From: Thunnus maccoyii
Lineage: Eukaryota; Chordata; Actinopteri; Scombriformes; Scombridae
Assembly (NCBI RefSeq): GCF_910596095.1
Contig: NC_056545.1
Location: 21,785,067-21,849,066, forward strand
Direction: 5' to 3'
Length of the DNA stretch: 64,000 bases
Shown here: one piece after another, positions 16,451 through 41,655 of the stretch
Layout: every line of letters starts with the position of its first letter
How positions within the stretch are numbered: position 1 is the stretch's first letter
Made by a program: the position numbers and the translations under genes
The notes under the pieces: generated by a model
Told to the model about the DNA's origin: nothing
Database searches by the model: none
The model's input: only the letters and a program-made list of their open reading frames with translations

Positions 16451-18500
16451 AAGGTGTCACTAGTATATTCCTGGTAATTAATTAAAACGTCAAGAACTTC
16501 ATATCTTATATAATTTACTTGTTGGGTTGCCTTCATAATCATATAAATAGCTTTAGATTGTGATAAATGATAAAAGCATGTTGCTCTGGGTGAGGATACA
16601 GTATGCATTGTGTCTGTGTGGCATTTCCATGAAGTAGGATTTGAGTCATCGTCCTTTAAAACAGTCTGTAGGTAAAGACACCAGAATGTGCAGCCGTGCA
16701 ATGTTGTAAACAAGACCTGACAGAAGCATCCTGGAGGGCTGGATTTTATATTTTCAAGACATCCTTTTCAGAGAAATCTCACAATGTTGTGTTGTCTGTA
16801 CAGTGAGAATGTGGCTGATAAAAAAAAAAAGAATGTTTAAGATAAAAGATTGTAGAAATGTCTGGAGACGTTTGCTTGTTTGCTGATAAAATCGACTCGT
16901 GTGAGAGAGACACCCTTGAAATAATGAAAGTAAAGAATGATGCCCTGTCTGATGTACTATCTGTGGTTTTGCTGCATGCTGCATTGCATGTGCATAAGCT
17001 CAAGCAGCAGTTGATCTTCACTTTTGTGTGGCTGATTGCAGATTGGGCTGTTTTTTTACAGGTTTGTCACAACAGGAAGTGTGCAGTTTGCCATCATGTA
17101 TTATAACCAAACAAGTGACCTCTATACAATAGGAAGCAAGCTTGTTCGCAAGAAAAAGGTGTGGTTGTGGTGCGGTTGTTTTGGAAATGTGTTCTGCTTT
17201 GATGGTGGCTACATTGTTTTTTTCTGATGACGACATGACTTAGTTCAACCTAACCCATGAATTTCAATTGTTGGCTGAATATTCCAGTTTCTCAATTTGA
17301 GCACTTGACATATGATGATCCTTTAATAACCTACTGAGACGCAACATTTAAACATCTAAAAAATAGAAAAGCTTTCAGATGCTTAAATGCTGCACAGGTC
17401 TAGTTGATGTTGCAACTTCTCTCGGGGAAATGACATTTCTCTTATTGTGTTCCTATATGTCAACTGAGGTCTAATGCTGTGTTTACACTGCTGTGGCTTC
17501 CAAACTTTCTTTTATTCGTAGCAATCCAACAGAAATTAGTTTCTGTTCGGCTCTCTTTGATTATTTGTCTGCTTTTTGTACCTGAATGGCATGAATGTTT
17601 AAAGAACGAATCATTGTACAAATGTTATAGTGGGTGGCTTATACTAGTTCAGATGATCTGGGACAAAACAGAAGTTGAAGTTGGCTTGTTACCTTTCAAA
17701 TGTCAGTCTTTCTGAAACACAACACATGGAACAGAGACTTTTAATAGTCTGTATCCAGAAAGTATAAATCAGACTGAACTCATCAACATGATCTTCTCCA
17801 TAAAATATATCACTGCTTAGAACTGAGGAAAACAGTAGAAAATAAATATCTACAAAACTGTTATTCTTTATATTGATTATACCTTAACTTTATAAAAACA
17901 AGTTACTTTTTTGTAAGAAAGCAGCAAAGTTGTCAGTGTAACCAGAACACAAGCAGTTTGAGCTCTCACACATTAGAAAAGCTCAGGTGTAAAGAACGTT
18001 AATGACGACTCCGTTCGTCCCAGTAAGGCAGCGTTACAACTCATCAACACAATGTTGTAATAATGGATCATTTCAGTCATTTCTTGAGCACAAATGCCAA
18101 ACATCCACTGGTTTCAAGTTCTCAAATGTGAGGATTAACTACTTTTCTGTTTAATATCCTTATAATTGAATATGCTTGGATTTTATCTGACTGTTGGTCA
18201 TATAAAATGCAATACGTATTTTCTGATATTTCCTACAGAATTAATCCCAAAAACAGATAAACAAAAAGCCAAAATAATCATTGTAGCTGTAGCCAGCATG
18301 CACAATGACAGGGCTCTGGTATATAGCTACAGCTTTAATGGCATCAATAATTACATCTGTGCTTTTCCTCTGATGAAAAGTTCTTTCTTTTGTTGAGATG
18401 CTGTTAGTCTTTTGGTTCGTTACCTCTCCTGCACAAAAAGCATCTGTTACACTTTGCTTTTATGTGTAAATAAACTGAGCTTGTCTCTAGCGGTGTGTGT
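16451..18500 (+). other. Probable long 3' UTR of the SLAIN gene
   Basis: There is no coding signal after the stop at 16448-16450. A canonical AATAAA at 18469-18474, followed by a GT-rich stretch (GGTGTGTGTC, about 18492-18501), is a good poly(A) site on the plus strand, which would give a ~2 kb 3' UTR. An earlier AATAAA near 17841 could be an alternative site. Inferred without transcript evidence. Confidence 0.5.
18469..18474 (+). terminator. Poly(A) signal AATAAA (SLAIN gene)
   Basis: A canonical hexamer with a downstream GT-rich element about 20 bases later. It is the best plus-strand cleavage signal between the SLAIN stop and taf1. Confidence 0.5.
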
Positions 18501-18583
18501 CTTTTCATTAAAATGTAACGGCACAAATGATTTGATATTGAATATGTTTCTGGAGAGAGAGCTGTTTGTCATTCTTTTGTATG

Positions 18584-18589
18584 TTTATT
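18584..18589 (-). terminator. taf1: Poly(A) signal (taf1), reads AATAAA on the minus strand
   Basis: TTTATT on the plus strand lies 334 bases downstream of the taf1 stop (18923). If used, the taf1 and SLAIN transcripts end within about 100 bases of each other in convergent orientation. Confidence 0.4.
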
Positions 18590-18922
18590 CTGTTTTTGAA
18601 GCAGACATTTGGTCTAGAAACAGCGTTGCTGAACTATTTGTGAGCGCAAGATATGAATTAGTTAAAACAGTATAAAAGAACTGAACACAATTGCATGTCA
18701 AGATACATCATGGCACATAATACTCATTCAACACGTAAAAGGCAAACTGAAATTTACAATGTGCTGCGCTGTACTGTAGAGGTACAGCTTACCTAACAGT
18801 ACAGCTATAAACATTAACCATCATTTACAAAACCAATGTACAATATATTCACCTGAGAAATCTCAAATTTCTCCATTTTAAAACTGAGATGACAAACTGT
18901 TTTCTTGATGCTGTGTAAAACA

Positions 18923-32220
<13,298 letters not shown>

Positions 32221-32486
32221 CCTGAAAGGATATGCGATAATATTTACACTTTAGGCATTCAGCTCATCTTCTTATTCGAAGTTAATTACAACATTAATGA
32301 GAGACATCACTGTGATCCATGAATGATCATGCATGAGTGATGCATACATACTGAATTTGAAAACTTAGCCTATAATAGCAATAACTGCATTTTACCATTT
32401 ATATTGCAAGAAAATGTCACAGAAAGCATCATCTAGCTTCCATAATAATCACCACATGTAAGGTCCTTGTAATACTACACTAGGGC

Positions 32487-32830
32487 TGCAACTAATGATT
32501 ATTTTCATTATTGATTTATCTATTGGTTATTTTTTCCGTAAATAGATTAGTTGTTTAGTCCATAAAATGTCAGAAAATAGTGATCACAAAGCCCAAGGTG
32601 ACATCCTCAAATGTCTTGTTTTGTCCACAACCTGAAGATATTTTAGCTAACTGTCACAGAGGACAAAAGAAACCAGAAAATATTCACATTTGAGAAGCTG
32701 GTACCAGAGAATTTGGACATTTTTTTCTTTAAAAAATGACTCAAAACAATTGATCGATTATCAAAATAGTTGACAATCCATTAAATAGTTGGTAACTAAT
32801 CTATAATTGACTAATCGTTGCACATCTATA
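32487..32830. repeat. Dispersed teleost repeat ('agggctgcaactaatgattattttcattat')
   Basis: An imperfect palindrome: the left end AGGGCTGCAACTAATGATTA and the right end ...GACTAATCGTTGCACATCTA read as inverted copies, so it is probably a non-autonomous DNA transposon. It is a very common interspersed fish repeat. It lies in the 5' UTR intron of taf1. Confidence 0.7.
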
Positions 32831-33566
32831 CTACACACCACAGTACCTCAACTGTATTACATGACACGTTTACATTGCAGATTTAACAGAATTATACATT
32901 TGTGATCACGTTTTAGTGCAAACTGAGCAGTGTGTGTGCGTCTTTAGCGGGTGGATGCTCTTGTTTTCAGGCTGGTGGTTTCCAGTCAGGTTTTCTGTTC
33001 TCCACCACAGCATCCTCACTGACTGGAGGATCTAAAAGCTTGTATGTATGTCAGAACTGCATCTCTGCAGCCTTGTGTTTACCTTTAATTACTTTCAAAT
33101 AAATCGATCTTAATCAGGACTGTCCAGCGAAATATCACTCCACCACCTATACGTGCAGAGTTATTGGATTGCACATGTCTGTATCTCCAAACGTTAAGAT
33201 TTTATTGTCCTTTCCTGCACTACAGTTAGTGTATTTATATTTCATTATCCGGTTGTGATTTTGCTTTTGGTAGGAACATTGAGCAGGCATGGGTAGCTAA
33301 CGTTAACACTGTAATATTAGCTGAGATTTCGGTAACGTTGCTCATTAATTTTCTTATAATTTTCCACAATTATAAAAATCATGCCGTGACAATAAACAGC
33401 TTGACTGCCCAGTTTGACCTAAAGCTTTGTTACAGACAGACCTGACAACGTTAAGCTACGTTAGCTGTGCTGCATGGAAACGTAAATAGCTAACTTAGCT
33501 AACATTATATGATGAAAACAAAATAACATATAACGTTAACATTTCATAAATGCAATTTGCACGTAC

Positions 33567-33640
33567 CTTTCGTGACCTTTCTCTCCTCAGATTTAGTACG
33601 TTTGGGTTTCAGCCAGCTTGCTATAAATGCTGAATGTTTA
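33567..33640 (-). promoter_or_regulatory. taf1: Probable non-coding first exon and promoter region of taf1
   Basis: Just upstream of the start ATG (32220) is an acceptor (CCTTTCAG), so the 5' UTR is split. A fitting donor, GAAAG|GTACGT, ends an exon at 33567. Flanking DNA is rich in GCTAACGTTAGC-type words, which I often see near teleost promoters. The transcription start is not resolvable. Inference. Confidence 0.4.
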
Positions 33641-33963
33641 GCACAGACAGCTAATCAATTAGCTAGTTCATGTTGGCTAAGTTATATAAAAATAACTTAG
33701 AAGACGTTGACTAAAATCTATGCAAACACGTTTCCCCGTGCCTCTGTGTCAGTTTGTGAGGTCATAAGAAAAAACACGAAAATGCATGTAATACAGTCTA
33801 ACACAGCCGGGTTCCTAAACTTTTGTTTTTATTTGTTTGTGTGTGAGACTGCAGGCGGCATCGTTAGCTAAGCTAAGCTAAGCTAACATCAGTGACCCGG
33901 ATGGACAGTGAGGCGTTCAGGTACTCCGCGTAACGTTTTGAACTATCAAATATTGAACAAACA

Positions 33964-33964
33964 G

Positions 33965-34042
<78 letters not shown>

Positions 34043-34095
34043 TGTAGTAGTAGTAGTAGTAGCAGCAGCAGCAGTAGTAGTAGAAGTAGTAGTAT
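33964..34095. repeat. Compound trinucleotide microsatellite (ATT)n-(AGT)n-(AGC)n
   Basis: About 14 ATT units run directly into about 25 AGT/AGC units. Confidence 0.95.
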
Positions 34096-34204
34096 ATGTA
34101 ATCAAGTATGCATAAAAGAGTGCCCTTGCTTTATTCGGGGAATATCAGATTATGTTACATTGTTTCCCCCCCAAAAAAGGTACATTTAAGGAAACTCCTG
34201 CCAA

Positions 34205-34315
34205 TTTCACTTCAAGTCAAGTCAAGTCAAATCAATTTTATTTGTATAACCCAATATCACAAGTCACAAACTTGCCTCAGGGTGCTTTACAGAAATACAA
34301 CATCCTCTATCGTGA
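34205..34315. repeat. Dispersed teleost SINE/LINE-tail-like repeat
   Basis: (AAGTC)n leads into 'aatcaattttatttgtataacccaatatcacaagtcacaaacttgcctcagggtgctttaca'. This is the common fish repeat whose inverted form ends in '...TATAAATAAAATTGATTTGACTT'. Confidence 0.6.
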
Positions 34316-35254
34316 CACCATGTGTATTAATCGAATAAAGAAAAATTATCATTATCGCCATCTACTGGACTGGAGTGTGGAACAGTAGATAGGCAGACAA
34401 CAACAAAAACAACAACAAAAACAAAAAGATTAAATTCTCTGTACTAAACCTGTTTCCTTAATATATTTAATTAGGTGACTATATTTGCCATGATGCTGCT
34501 CCAAGTAGAATCCCTAATGTGATGTTATGCTTGTCTTCTTTTAATGCTGACATCAGTTTTTCCTTCTTTGCTCCTCATAGACACCTACACTACAGTAGCA
34601 CATGTTGAACAGATTCAGGTTGATTATAATGCATGCATGATCCAGTTGAGTGTTGACCTATTTTATGAAGTGTTTCATTAAGTCCTGTGTGCCCTATCAT
34701 TTGGACAGGAAATAACTGCTTCTTCCCTTCAGTTCCTGCCCAGTATCAACATGTTTTTGTATGTTATAGAGATGTCTTCCAGTGTCATTGATATCCCAGG
34801 ATTTTTGCCACACTTTTTGCATTTGACTTTTAAGGATAGTTTTGACTTCAGTTTTACATAACAGAACCTGCATAATTAGGAAAAACGACCTAATACAAAT
34901 TAACAGGGAAAAAATGGTAGAAACCTCAGCAAGAGCAATAAAAGATGGATCCCTCTTCCAGGACGGACAGACATGCAATAGATGTGTGTACAGAATAGAC
35001 CAAGATAAGATTAGATATAAATATAGAAATAGAGTATGGAAAAGAAGATGACAAAATTACAAAAGATTTATAATATGTATGAAAATTGTGATCAAGAGGA
35101 TGCTGAGCAACTTCCAGGTACCGCCAAAAACAGAATAGGACCTGAGCCAAATGACCTCTGTTGCCATGGAAACCTGAGAAGAGGACAGACTACACATGCA
35201 CACAAGGGAGACTCACATACACAGACAAGAAACTACACACACAGAAGAGAGGGA

Positions 35255-35530
35255 CAGACAGGACATCATTCACACAGGAGAGAGAGAGAGACAGGACATC
35301 ATTCACACAGGAGAGAGAGAGAGACAGGACATCATTCACACTGGAGAGAGAGAGACAGGACATCATTCACACAGGAGAGAGAGAGAGAGAGACAGGACAT
35401 CATTCACACAGGAGAGAGAGAGACAGGACATCATTCACACAGGAGAGAGAGAGAGAGAGAGACAGGACATCATTCACACTGGAGAGAGAGAGACGGGACA
35501 TCATTCACACAGGAGAGAGAGGTTGCTACG
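35255..35530. repeat. Minisatellite array encoding 'HTGERE'-like units
   Basis: About eight copies of a ~30-36 bp unit: GGACATCATTCACACAGGAG followed by a variable (GA)n run and ACA. Unit length varies only through the (GA)n. All three forward frames are open, giving HTGERERQDII, TGHHSHRRERE or TSFTQERERDR repeats. The resemblance to zinc-finger linkers (HTGEKP) is fortuitous, as no C2H2 residues occur. A second, shorter array of the same unit is at 39808-39895. Confidence 0.9.
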
Positions 35531-36204
35531 TTACCAAAACTGTTGGGAAAAAAGACTTTCAAATTAAACATCCTAAAGGAGTCACCTGAGACACTCATTG
35601 CAGACTTTACAATAACAGAAAACCACAAAGTAAAGACAAATCTACTGTTCTTCACACACAAACCAAATGCATGGCACACAACTTTCACAGAAGCCTTCAT
35701 GCACACAAAGAAGACTTGAAATAGCAAAGGAAGACAAATCTCTGTCTATGAAGCTGGAGACACATCCTGCCCAATGTTGACTATTAATGTTTATCATAAT
35801 GGTACAGTCATGGTCCAAGGATCTGAAAACTGCCTGGATAGTTTTGAACATAATTTCTAGAGCATGAAAGTAGAGGCTGAAAAGAAAGAGAGGGAAAGCT
35901 CAGCACACTTTGAGGCAGACAACACAAACAAGACAGAGAGCTTCACCACATCCAACAACCCCTCAGTTACTCTTTCTCCTGAGACCACCCCTAGATTCTC
36001 CAAGAAAGAGTCTCACAGAAGGACTTTCAGTGTTGGAGAGGGAATTCATGGAGTTCAGAGAGAGAACTCTTGTCAGCCTGCATCAGAAAACCTCCAATGA
36101 CTGACCAGAAAACAAGACCCACACTCTGATCCTCCAGCAACGGGACCAAATCAGAAAACTACAACAGGCCATGAGAGCTGGAGGAGATTAACCAATCGCT
36201 AAGG

Positions 36205-37071
36205 ATGATGCTCTGGACAATAAGGGAGGAAATCACCAGCATCGACCAAAGCAGAACCAGGCAAGAACTACAGGAAGAGGATCATCACCAACCCATAACC
36301 CCTACCCCCCCCTACTCCACTCCTACTAACCCTCCTACTCCCTGTCACTCAGATGTCATCTCAACTCCCCCTGAAGTCATCCCTCCCCTCCCTCTTAGAC
36401 CCCCAACCTCCTCAATATCCTCTACCCCTCTGACTCTAGGCCCACCCACCCCTCCAAAGCCCTCAGAAACAGACAACAGACTCAAAATATGCACACACAA
36501 CCCCCCCATTACCCCTGTTATCCCCAGGAGCACCAGAGGTACCCCCGCACTCTCCAGGAGCACCAGAGAGATCTCCACCCTCCCCAAGAGCATCAGAGAT
36601 ACTCCCACCCTCCCCAGGAGCACCAGAGGTACTCTCACCCTCCCCAGGAGCACCAGAGGTACTCCCACCCTCCCCAGGAGCACCAGAGGTACCCTCACCC
36701 TCCCCAGGAGCACCACAGGTACCCTCACCCTCCCCAGGAGCAACACAGAGACCAACAGCCTCCCCAGGAGCACCACAGGTACCCCCGCCTCTCTCGGGGG
36801 TACCAGAGATACCACCACTCTCTCCAGGATAATCAAAGGTACCCTCACTCCCTCCATGAGCACAAAAGGTACCCTCACAATATCCATGAGCACAAGAGAG
36901 ACACCCATCCTCCCCAGGAGCACCACAGAGACCAGCAGCAGCATTCCCACTATCAGCGGCTATACCCTCACCACCACCCTCATCAGTCTCACTGAGCCCT
37001 TCACCAGCAGCAGCAGCAGCCCCCTCGATCACAGCTGTCATCACCAGTGGCAGAACCAGCGACAGTATTAA
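36205..37071 (+). pseudogene. Pro/Thr-rich repeat ORF of the retrotransposon
   Basis: This is a 288-residue open frame. The first ~100 residues are a Pro/Thr/Ser-rich linker. From about 36525 it contains some 14 tandem copies of a 10-residue unit of the type LPRSTRGTPT, encoded by a 30-bp minisatellite (CCCAGGAGCACCAGAGGTAC...). The copies are near-identical at DNA level. It lies between the ORF1-type domain and the endonuclease of the LINE, in the place where related fish elements carry a Pro-rich linker. It is not a cellular gene. Confidence 0.7.
36520..36935. repeat. 30-bp minisatellite inside the LINE
   Basis: About 14 copies of a 30-bp unit (CCCAGGAGCACCAGAGGTAC + ten variable bases, mostly TCYCACCCTC). 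Because the unit is a multiple of three, all frames stay open across it, including the reverse strand. Confidence 0.9.
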
Positions 37072-38699
37072 CAACAGGAAGATCATCCTCATAAACAGCC
37101 ACAGTCACATTACAGTCATACACCCCCCCCCCAAAGAACTCCCCACACAGAGACACCTACACTGCAGTTGCTTCCAAAACAAAGATTCCTCTAGAGCAAA
37201 ACCAGTTAAGAGACATTATCTATTCATTTGTCACAAAGTTAATACGTTAAAGTCAAATGTGTTTGGTTGTATCTTGAATACTTCATTGTGAAGCACTACA
37301 TATTTAAATGAGAGAACAGCATCTTTTTCAGTTAGTAGTTGGAATTTTCAGGGATTGATCTCTTCAACTTTTGGATTGAAGACTACAAATCCTGAATTTA
37401 TAGATTATATAAACAACATCAATCTAATTAACATGGAGACACGACAACATCCCTTCAAACTGTCCAAGTAACTATACTGAACCCTCCTTAAAATATTCCC
37501 ACATAAAAAATGGAAGACAATCTGGGGAATAATTATTTGGTATAAATTGGAACATCACAAATATATATCACCAGTAAAAAAAGGGAAAACTCATATTTGG
37601 CTAAAGATCAGCAGATGACTTCTCGAAAACACTGAAGATATTTATTTGTGTGCTGTCTATTTACTGCCTTAAAGCTCCCCACATTATTCAGAGGAATATC
37701 TTCATAAACTCCAGAAAGAAATACTTCATTTCCAGTCGCTTGGCTCTGTATTGTTATGTGAGGACTTTAATTCCAGAACTGGCAAGGAGAATGATTTTAT
37801 TGATACAGATGGCAATAATCATTTAGATGTATCTCCTTTATACCAACCTCCTGTTACAAAACAAAGGCATAGCTATGATAGTATAGTGAATAAGAGTGGA
37901 AAAGAAATTTTACAAAGCCCTAGGATTATACAGTGTTAATGGTAAGACACGAGGAGACTCCCTGAGCAGGTTTACCTACTGCTCTGTGTTGGGAAATAAT
38001 GTCATTGATTATGCAATCACAGATCTTTATCCAGGAAACATAAATGCATTCACAGTCTTACCACAACATCCCATATCAGACCACAATCAGATAACACTGT
38101 ACTTTAGAGACCCATATCCACACACATACCCCTGATGACAACCTGCTACGTCTCCCAAAACACTACAAATAGACAGAGAAAAGTCTCACTGATTACACCA
38201 AATCATTTAACAACACTAACATCCAAAACATGCTAGATAACTTTCTATGTAAACAATACCCGATAAACAAAGATAACATAAATCTGGCCACAAATGATTC
38301 TAATCATATATTTATGAAATTGGCAAAAGAGTCCAAAATTAAAAGACCAACCCCCAAATCAAACAAATAACAAGCACAAGAACAATGGTTTGACAGTGAA
38401 TGTTCCTTTTTCAGAAATCTCAGAAACCTGTCAAACAAGAAACACAATGACCCTAAAAACCAAGAATCACACCATGAATACCACACAGCACTTAAACAAT
38501 ACAAGAACATTATCAACAGCATTGCAATACAGAATGGCAATGTTTGGAAAAACTATTTCTCAAATTTATATCAAAATCCAGAACGCTATGGTTTAAACAC
38601 ACATCAGAGGTCCACAATTGACAAATTGAAATGATTAGAAAATACAATAAAGGACAACCAAAATGCTTTGGACAGTCCAATTACAATGGAAGAGCTACA

Positions 38700-39490
38700 A
38701 GAAAAAACTGGCTGATTTTAAATATGTAAAGGCTTGTGCTGTTGATGGTATCAGGACAGAAATGTTGAAACACAGTAGCAGTAAACTTAAAATGGCTGTA
38801 TTAAAATGATTAAATTTGGTATTAAAAAGAAGCATATACCCTGCCATTTGGAACAAGGGACTGATTAGTCTTTTTAAAAACGGAGACAATCTTAATCACA
38901 ATAATTATAGGGGTGTCTGTGTAAATTCTAATTTGGGGAAACTATTTTGTAGTATATTAAATTCAAGAATACTGTCCTACCTTATTGAAAGCAACATACT
39001 AAATCCCAACTTGGCTTTATACCCAAACATAGAACAACAGATCACATATTTACTCTCCATACTCTTAATCCAAAAATATGTACACCAAAAAAATAAAGGA
39101 AAAATGTATGCTTGCTTTGATTTCAGGAAAGCTTTTGATTCGATTTGGCACAATCTTTTTTTGTATCAGTTACTCCAAAATGGTATTGGAGGTAAAATAT
39201 ATGACTTAATTAAATGCAAATACTCAGAAAATGAGTGTGCTGTAAAAATTGGACAAAAAATTACAGAATTTTTCAAACAATGTCACAGGGTCCATGAAGG
39301 TTGCATTATATCCCCAACACTTTTCAACATATACACTGATCAATTATCAAAACTACTTGAAAACTCTCCAGCCCCAGGACTTGACTTAGGAGGAAACAAA
39401 GTTAAATGTCTTTTTTATGCAGATGATCTATTACTGTTATCACAAACAGAACAAGGGATCCATGATTACTGTGTTAAGCAAAACTGAGCG
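38700..39490 (+). pseudogene. Reverse transcriptase domain of the LINE (degenerate)
   Basis: The longest intact part is 38816-39487, 223 aa. Order of motifs: NYRGVCV, a degraded block around LALYPNIEQQITYLLS, KMYACFDFRKAFDSIWH, HRVHEGCIISPTLFNIY, CLFYADDLLLLSQTEQG. An in-frame stop (39485-39487) and upstream stops show it is not functional. It descends from the I/jockey-like RT group common in fish. Confidence 0.85.
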
Positions 39491-39807
39491 ATCAGAGCAA
39501 ATCTAGATAAAACTAAAATTATGATATTTAAAAAAAAAAAGAAAAAAAAAAGCAGGATCATAAACTAATGAATATCATTTTATTTTGGGAGGGACAACAT
39601 TGAGTCATACAACAGAGTATACACACCTAGGCTGAACTATCGCTGCTTCAGGCATTTTGTCAAGGTTTTAAGTGCATTGGCAGATAAAGCTTGTAGAGCT
39701 TATTACAGTGTAATAAAAGTCCTCCTCTAATTAAACCTCCCAATAAAGATTTGGCTTAAAATTTTTCAAAGCGTTATTGAGCCAATCCTTTTAGATAGAA
39801 GTGAAGT

Positions 39808-39895
39808 TTCACACAGGAGAGAGAGAGAAAGAGAGAGGGGGCATCATTCATACAGGAGAGAGAGAGACAGGACATCATTCACACAGGAGAGAGGA
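39808..39895. repeat. Second copy of the HTGERE minisatellite at the 3' edge of the LINE
   Basis: Three units (TCACACAGGAGAGAGAGAAA..., TCATTCATACAGGAGAGAG..., GGACATCATTCACACAGGAG...) identical in type to the array at 35255-35530. The LINE lies exactly between the two arrays. Confidence 0.85.
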
Positions 39896-41532
39896 AATGG
39901 CAGCAGGGAGGCAGAGTGGTCCCAGGATGGGTGTTGGTCCAGCAAAGAGACGCCTGAGAGAAAAGAACGAACAAGGAGAAAACAGGGAGGGGGGATGCCT
40001 GGACGCATATGTCCTTGTGGACAACAAACAGAAGGTTAGAGAGATGCAATGGAAATGCAGGTTTTTAATTAGTAGAGCTTGATAAATTTATTAAGACTGA
40101 GACCGACCAGCCGCACAGTACAAGGTCAAACATTCAAATTCTGTTTTCCCTATTATTCTTCACAGTTTTTAATTGTTGTCCTTCCTTGGTAATGCATTTT
40201 ATGTTTTGTAGCTAACTAATAGTTTATGTTCTCTATTCAATAAATTAGTCATCTATTTTTCAAATGATTATAAACAATATGTTTCATGCAGGGCCACACC
40301 AACATCTTCAACAACTCTGTTTTTACTTGTGTTTAGTAATTCTAACTTTAACCCCTCATCTGTGACTAGTGAGGCCCATTAAAACTACAAATGCAACCAT
40401 CGCTCCCCAATTAATTATAGGGTTTCCTTTATCTATCCATAACACACTTAATAAATGTGGTTTCTAACTGAGGGCGCCTGCCACAAGCTCAGAAAAGACA
40501 TTGAGATCTTTCTCAATGGTTGCAGACTTCTCTGAGGACAGAGTCTGTCTGTGGAGACACTTACACTTTTCCAATCCACAAAACTGTTTCCACTGTTTCT
40601 TTAAGGAGTGGAATTTTCCGCATGTAGAAAATAATAACTCACCATAACCAGTTACTCCAAAAGATTGTATGCATAAATCCTCTTGTGGGTTATTTGTATG
40701 TAGAATACATCCCTTTTAGAAAGACTACTCATTGACTTGGTGATGTGTATCACATATGAGAGAGATTTTATCCTATCTACTCCCTGGTCAACAGGTTTCA
40801 GTATGAAAACAAATTCACTGTAATCTGACTTTTATCTGGGTGGATATTTACCAAAATGCTCTCTTCAAGCACACACCTTAGCATTCACAGGACAGGGTGT
40901 ATTGTGAAATCAAACTAATGTCATGTACTTTAAGTAGTGGTGAAAATGGTTTGTATGGAAGCAACATATTCCTAAATCTGCAGTATTATGACATAACTAT
41001 AGAGGTCCTAAACATCTGAGATACATTTTAAACAGTTAAACAGCTACATATAAAAAAAAAACCAAACAACAATAACAGTTTAGCCAGTTTTAATAGTTTT
41101 AAAACACTTGGTTTGGAAAAAAGTACAAAAGTGATCTTGGACGCCACAGTATGAAACCAGTCCAATAATGCAAGGTGAAAGGTGTGTTCCTTTAAAAAGC
41201 ATCTTCTACAGACATGTTAATTTCAACTGGCCTTACCATACACATACTGTACTCACTAAAACAGATACAAGCAATAGTTTAAATACAATGGCTGATCCCA
41301 GGAATACATTTACAAGTGATTCTTAAAAAACTAATTAAAAAGGGGGGAAATAAAGAAGTCTGACCACAACGCCAACTGGTATCTGGCAGTAAAATCATGC
41401 AGTATTACAATCGTTCCACTAAAGAGAAACAGCAAAGCACTACAGCTGTCACACAGTGAGAAAGAGGGCAGCCAAGAGGTGTCTCTTTATCAAACAGCCT
41501 TTCAAAATGTTCATTGGTTGTTTTATGAATTG
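39896..41532. other. Intergenic DNA downstream of fam76b
   Basis: No recognisable gene. A 93-aa frame spans 39801-40082 but is Arg/Lys/Gly-rich and begins inside the minisatellite. The fam76b 3' UTR probably extends into the right part of this stretch, but I cannot place its poly(A) site. Confidence 0.5.
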
Positions 41533-41655
41533 TTACTGAGAGAGTTCTCTAGCGTCGAGCAGCAGCTCAGTGGTCACCCTTCCCACGTTTGCATACATTG
41601 TAAAGTTGCGCAGGGTCTCCGTTAAGGAGAACGTGTCTTCCACAATCTCATCCAT
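41533..41655 (-). CDS. Short coding-like frame (40 aa) downstream of fam76b, unidentified
   Basis: The frame opens at ATG 41655 and ends TAA 41533. It reads like a real amphipathic helix (MDEIVEDTFSLTETLRNF then TMYANVGRVTTELLLDAREL). An in-frame TAA directly precedes the ATG, and no convincing acceptor joins it to an upstream exon, so it is a tiny ORF within the fam76b 3' UTR, a relic exon, or chance. No family recognised. Confidence 0.2.
   Translation of the reverse strand: MDEIVEDTFSLTETLRNFTMYANVGRVTTELLLDARELSQ

Larger units (their letters stand above)
33641..34890. other. Repeat-rich intergenic DNA upstream of taf1
   Basis: No credible gene. It contains GCTAAGCTAAGCTAAGC near 33865, the trinucleotide microsatellite and the SINE-like repeat listed separately. 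The long Ser-rich and Asn/Thr-rich frames here are products of the trinucleotide run. 34430-34890 shows nothing I can name with confidence. Confidence 0.55.
35525..39806 (+). mobile_element. Decayed APE/RT non-LTR retrotransposon (I/Nimb-like LINE), truncated at its 3' end
   Basis: Plus-strand relics in order: ORF1-type segment (35530-36100; includes FFTHKPNAWHTTF and TINVYHNGTVMVQG-like text typical of a teleost LINE family), Pro/Thr-rich repeats (36205-37071), AP-endonuclease pieces (37337-38135; SWNFQGLISSTFGLK, LCEDFNSRTGKEND and HPISDHNQITLYF), and reverse transcriptase (about 38650-39490; NNYRGVCVNSNLGKLF, DFRKAFDSIWH, CIISPTLFNIYTDQL, LFYADDLLLLS with the YADD catalytic motif). Frameshifts and stops interrupt it, so it is inactive. 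Beyond RT, text matching IEPILL(Y)GSEV is cut at about 39806 and joins the minisatellite. No 3' UTR, poly(A) or terminal repeat is present. Confidence 0.85.

Noticed and set aside
33908-34189. Poly-Ile/poly-Ser ORF and its Thr/Asn-rich antisense
   Set aside because: Translation of the trinucleotide microsatellite.
35036-35719. Long ORF with HTGE repeats resembling a C2H2 zinc-finger gene
   Set aside because: There are no Cys/His pairs. The repeat is a (GA)n-containing minisatellite open in several frames, running into LINE ORF sequence.
36463-37092. Gly/Glu/Ala-rich 209-aa ORF on the minus strand
   Set aside because: Mirror frame of the 30-bp minisatellite in the LINE, so it is open only because of the repeat.
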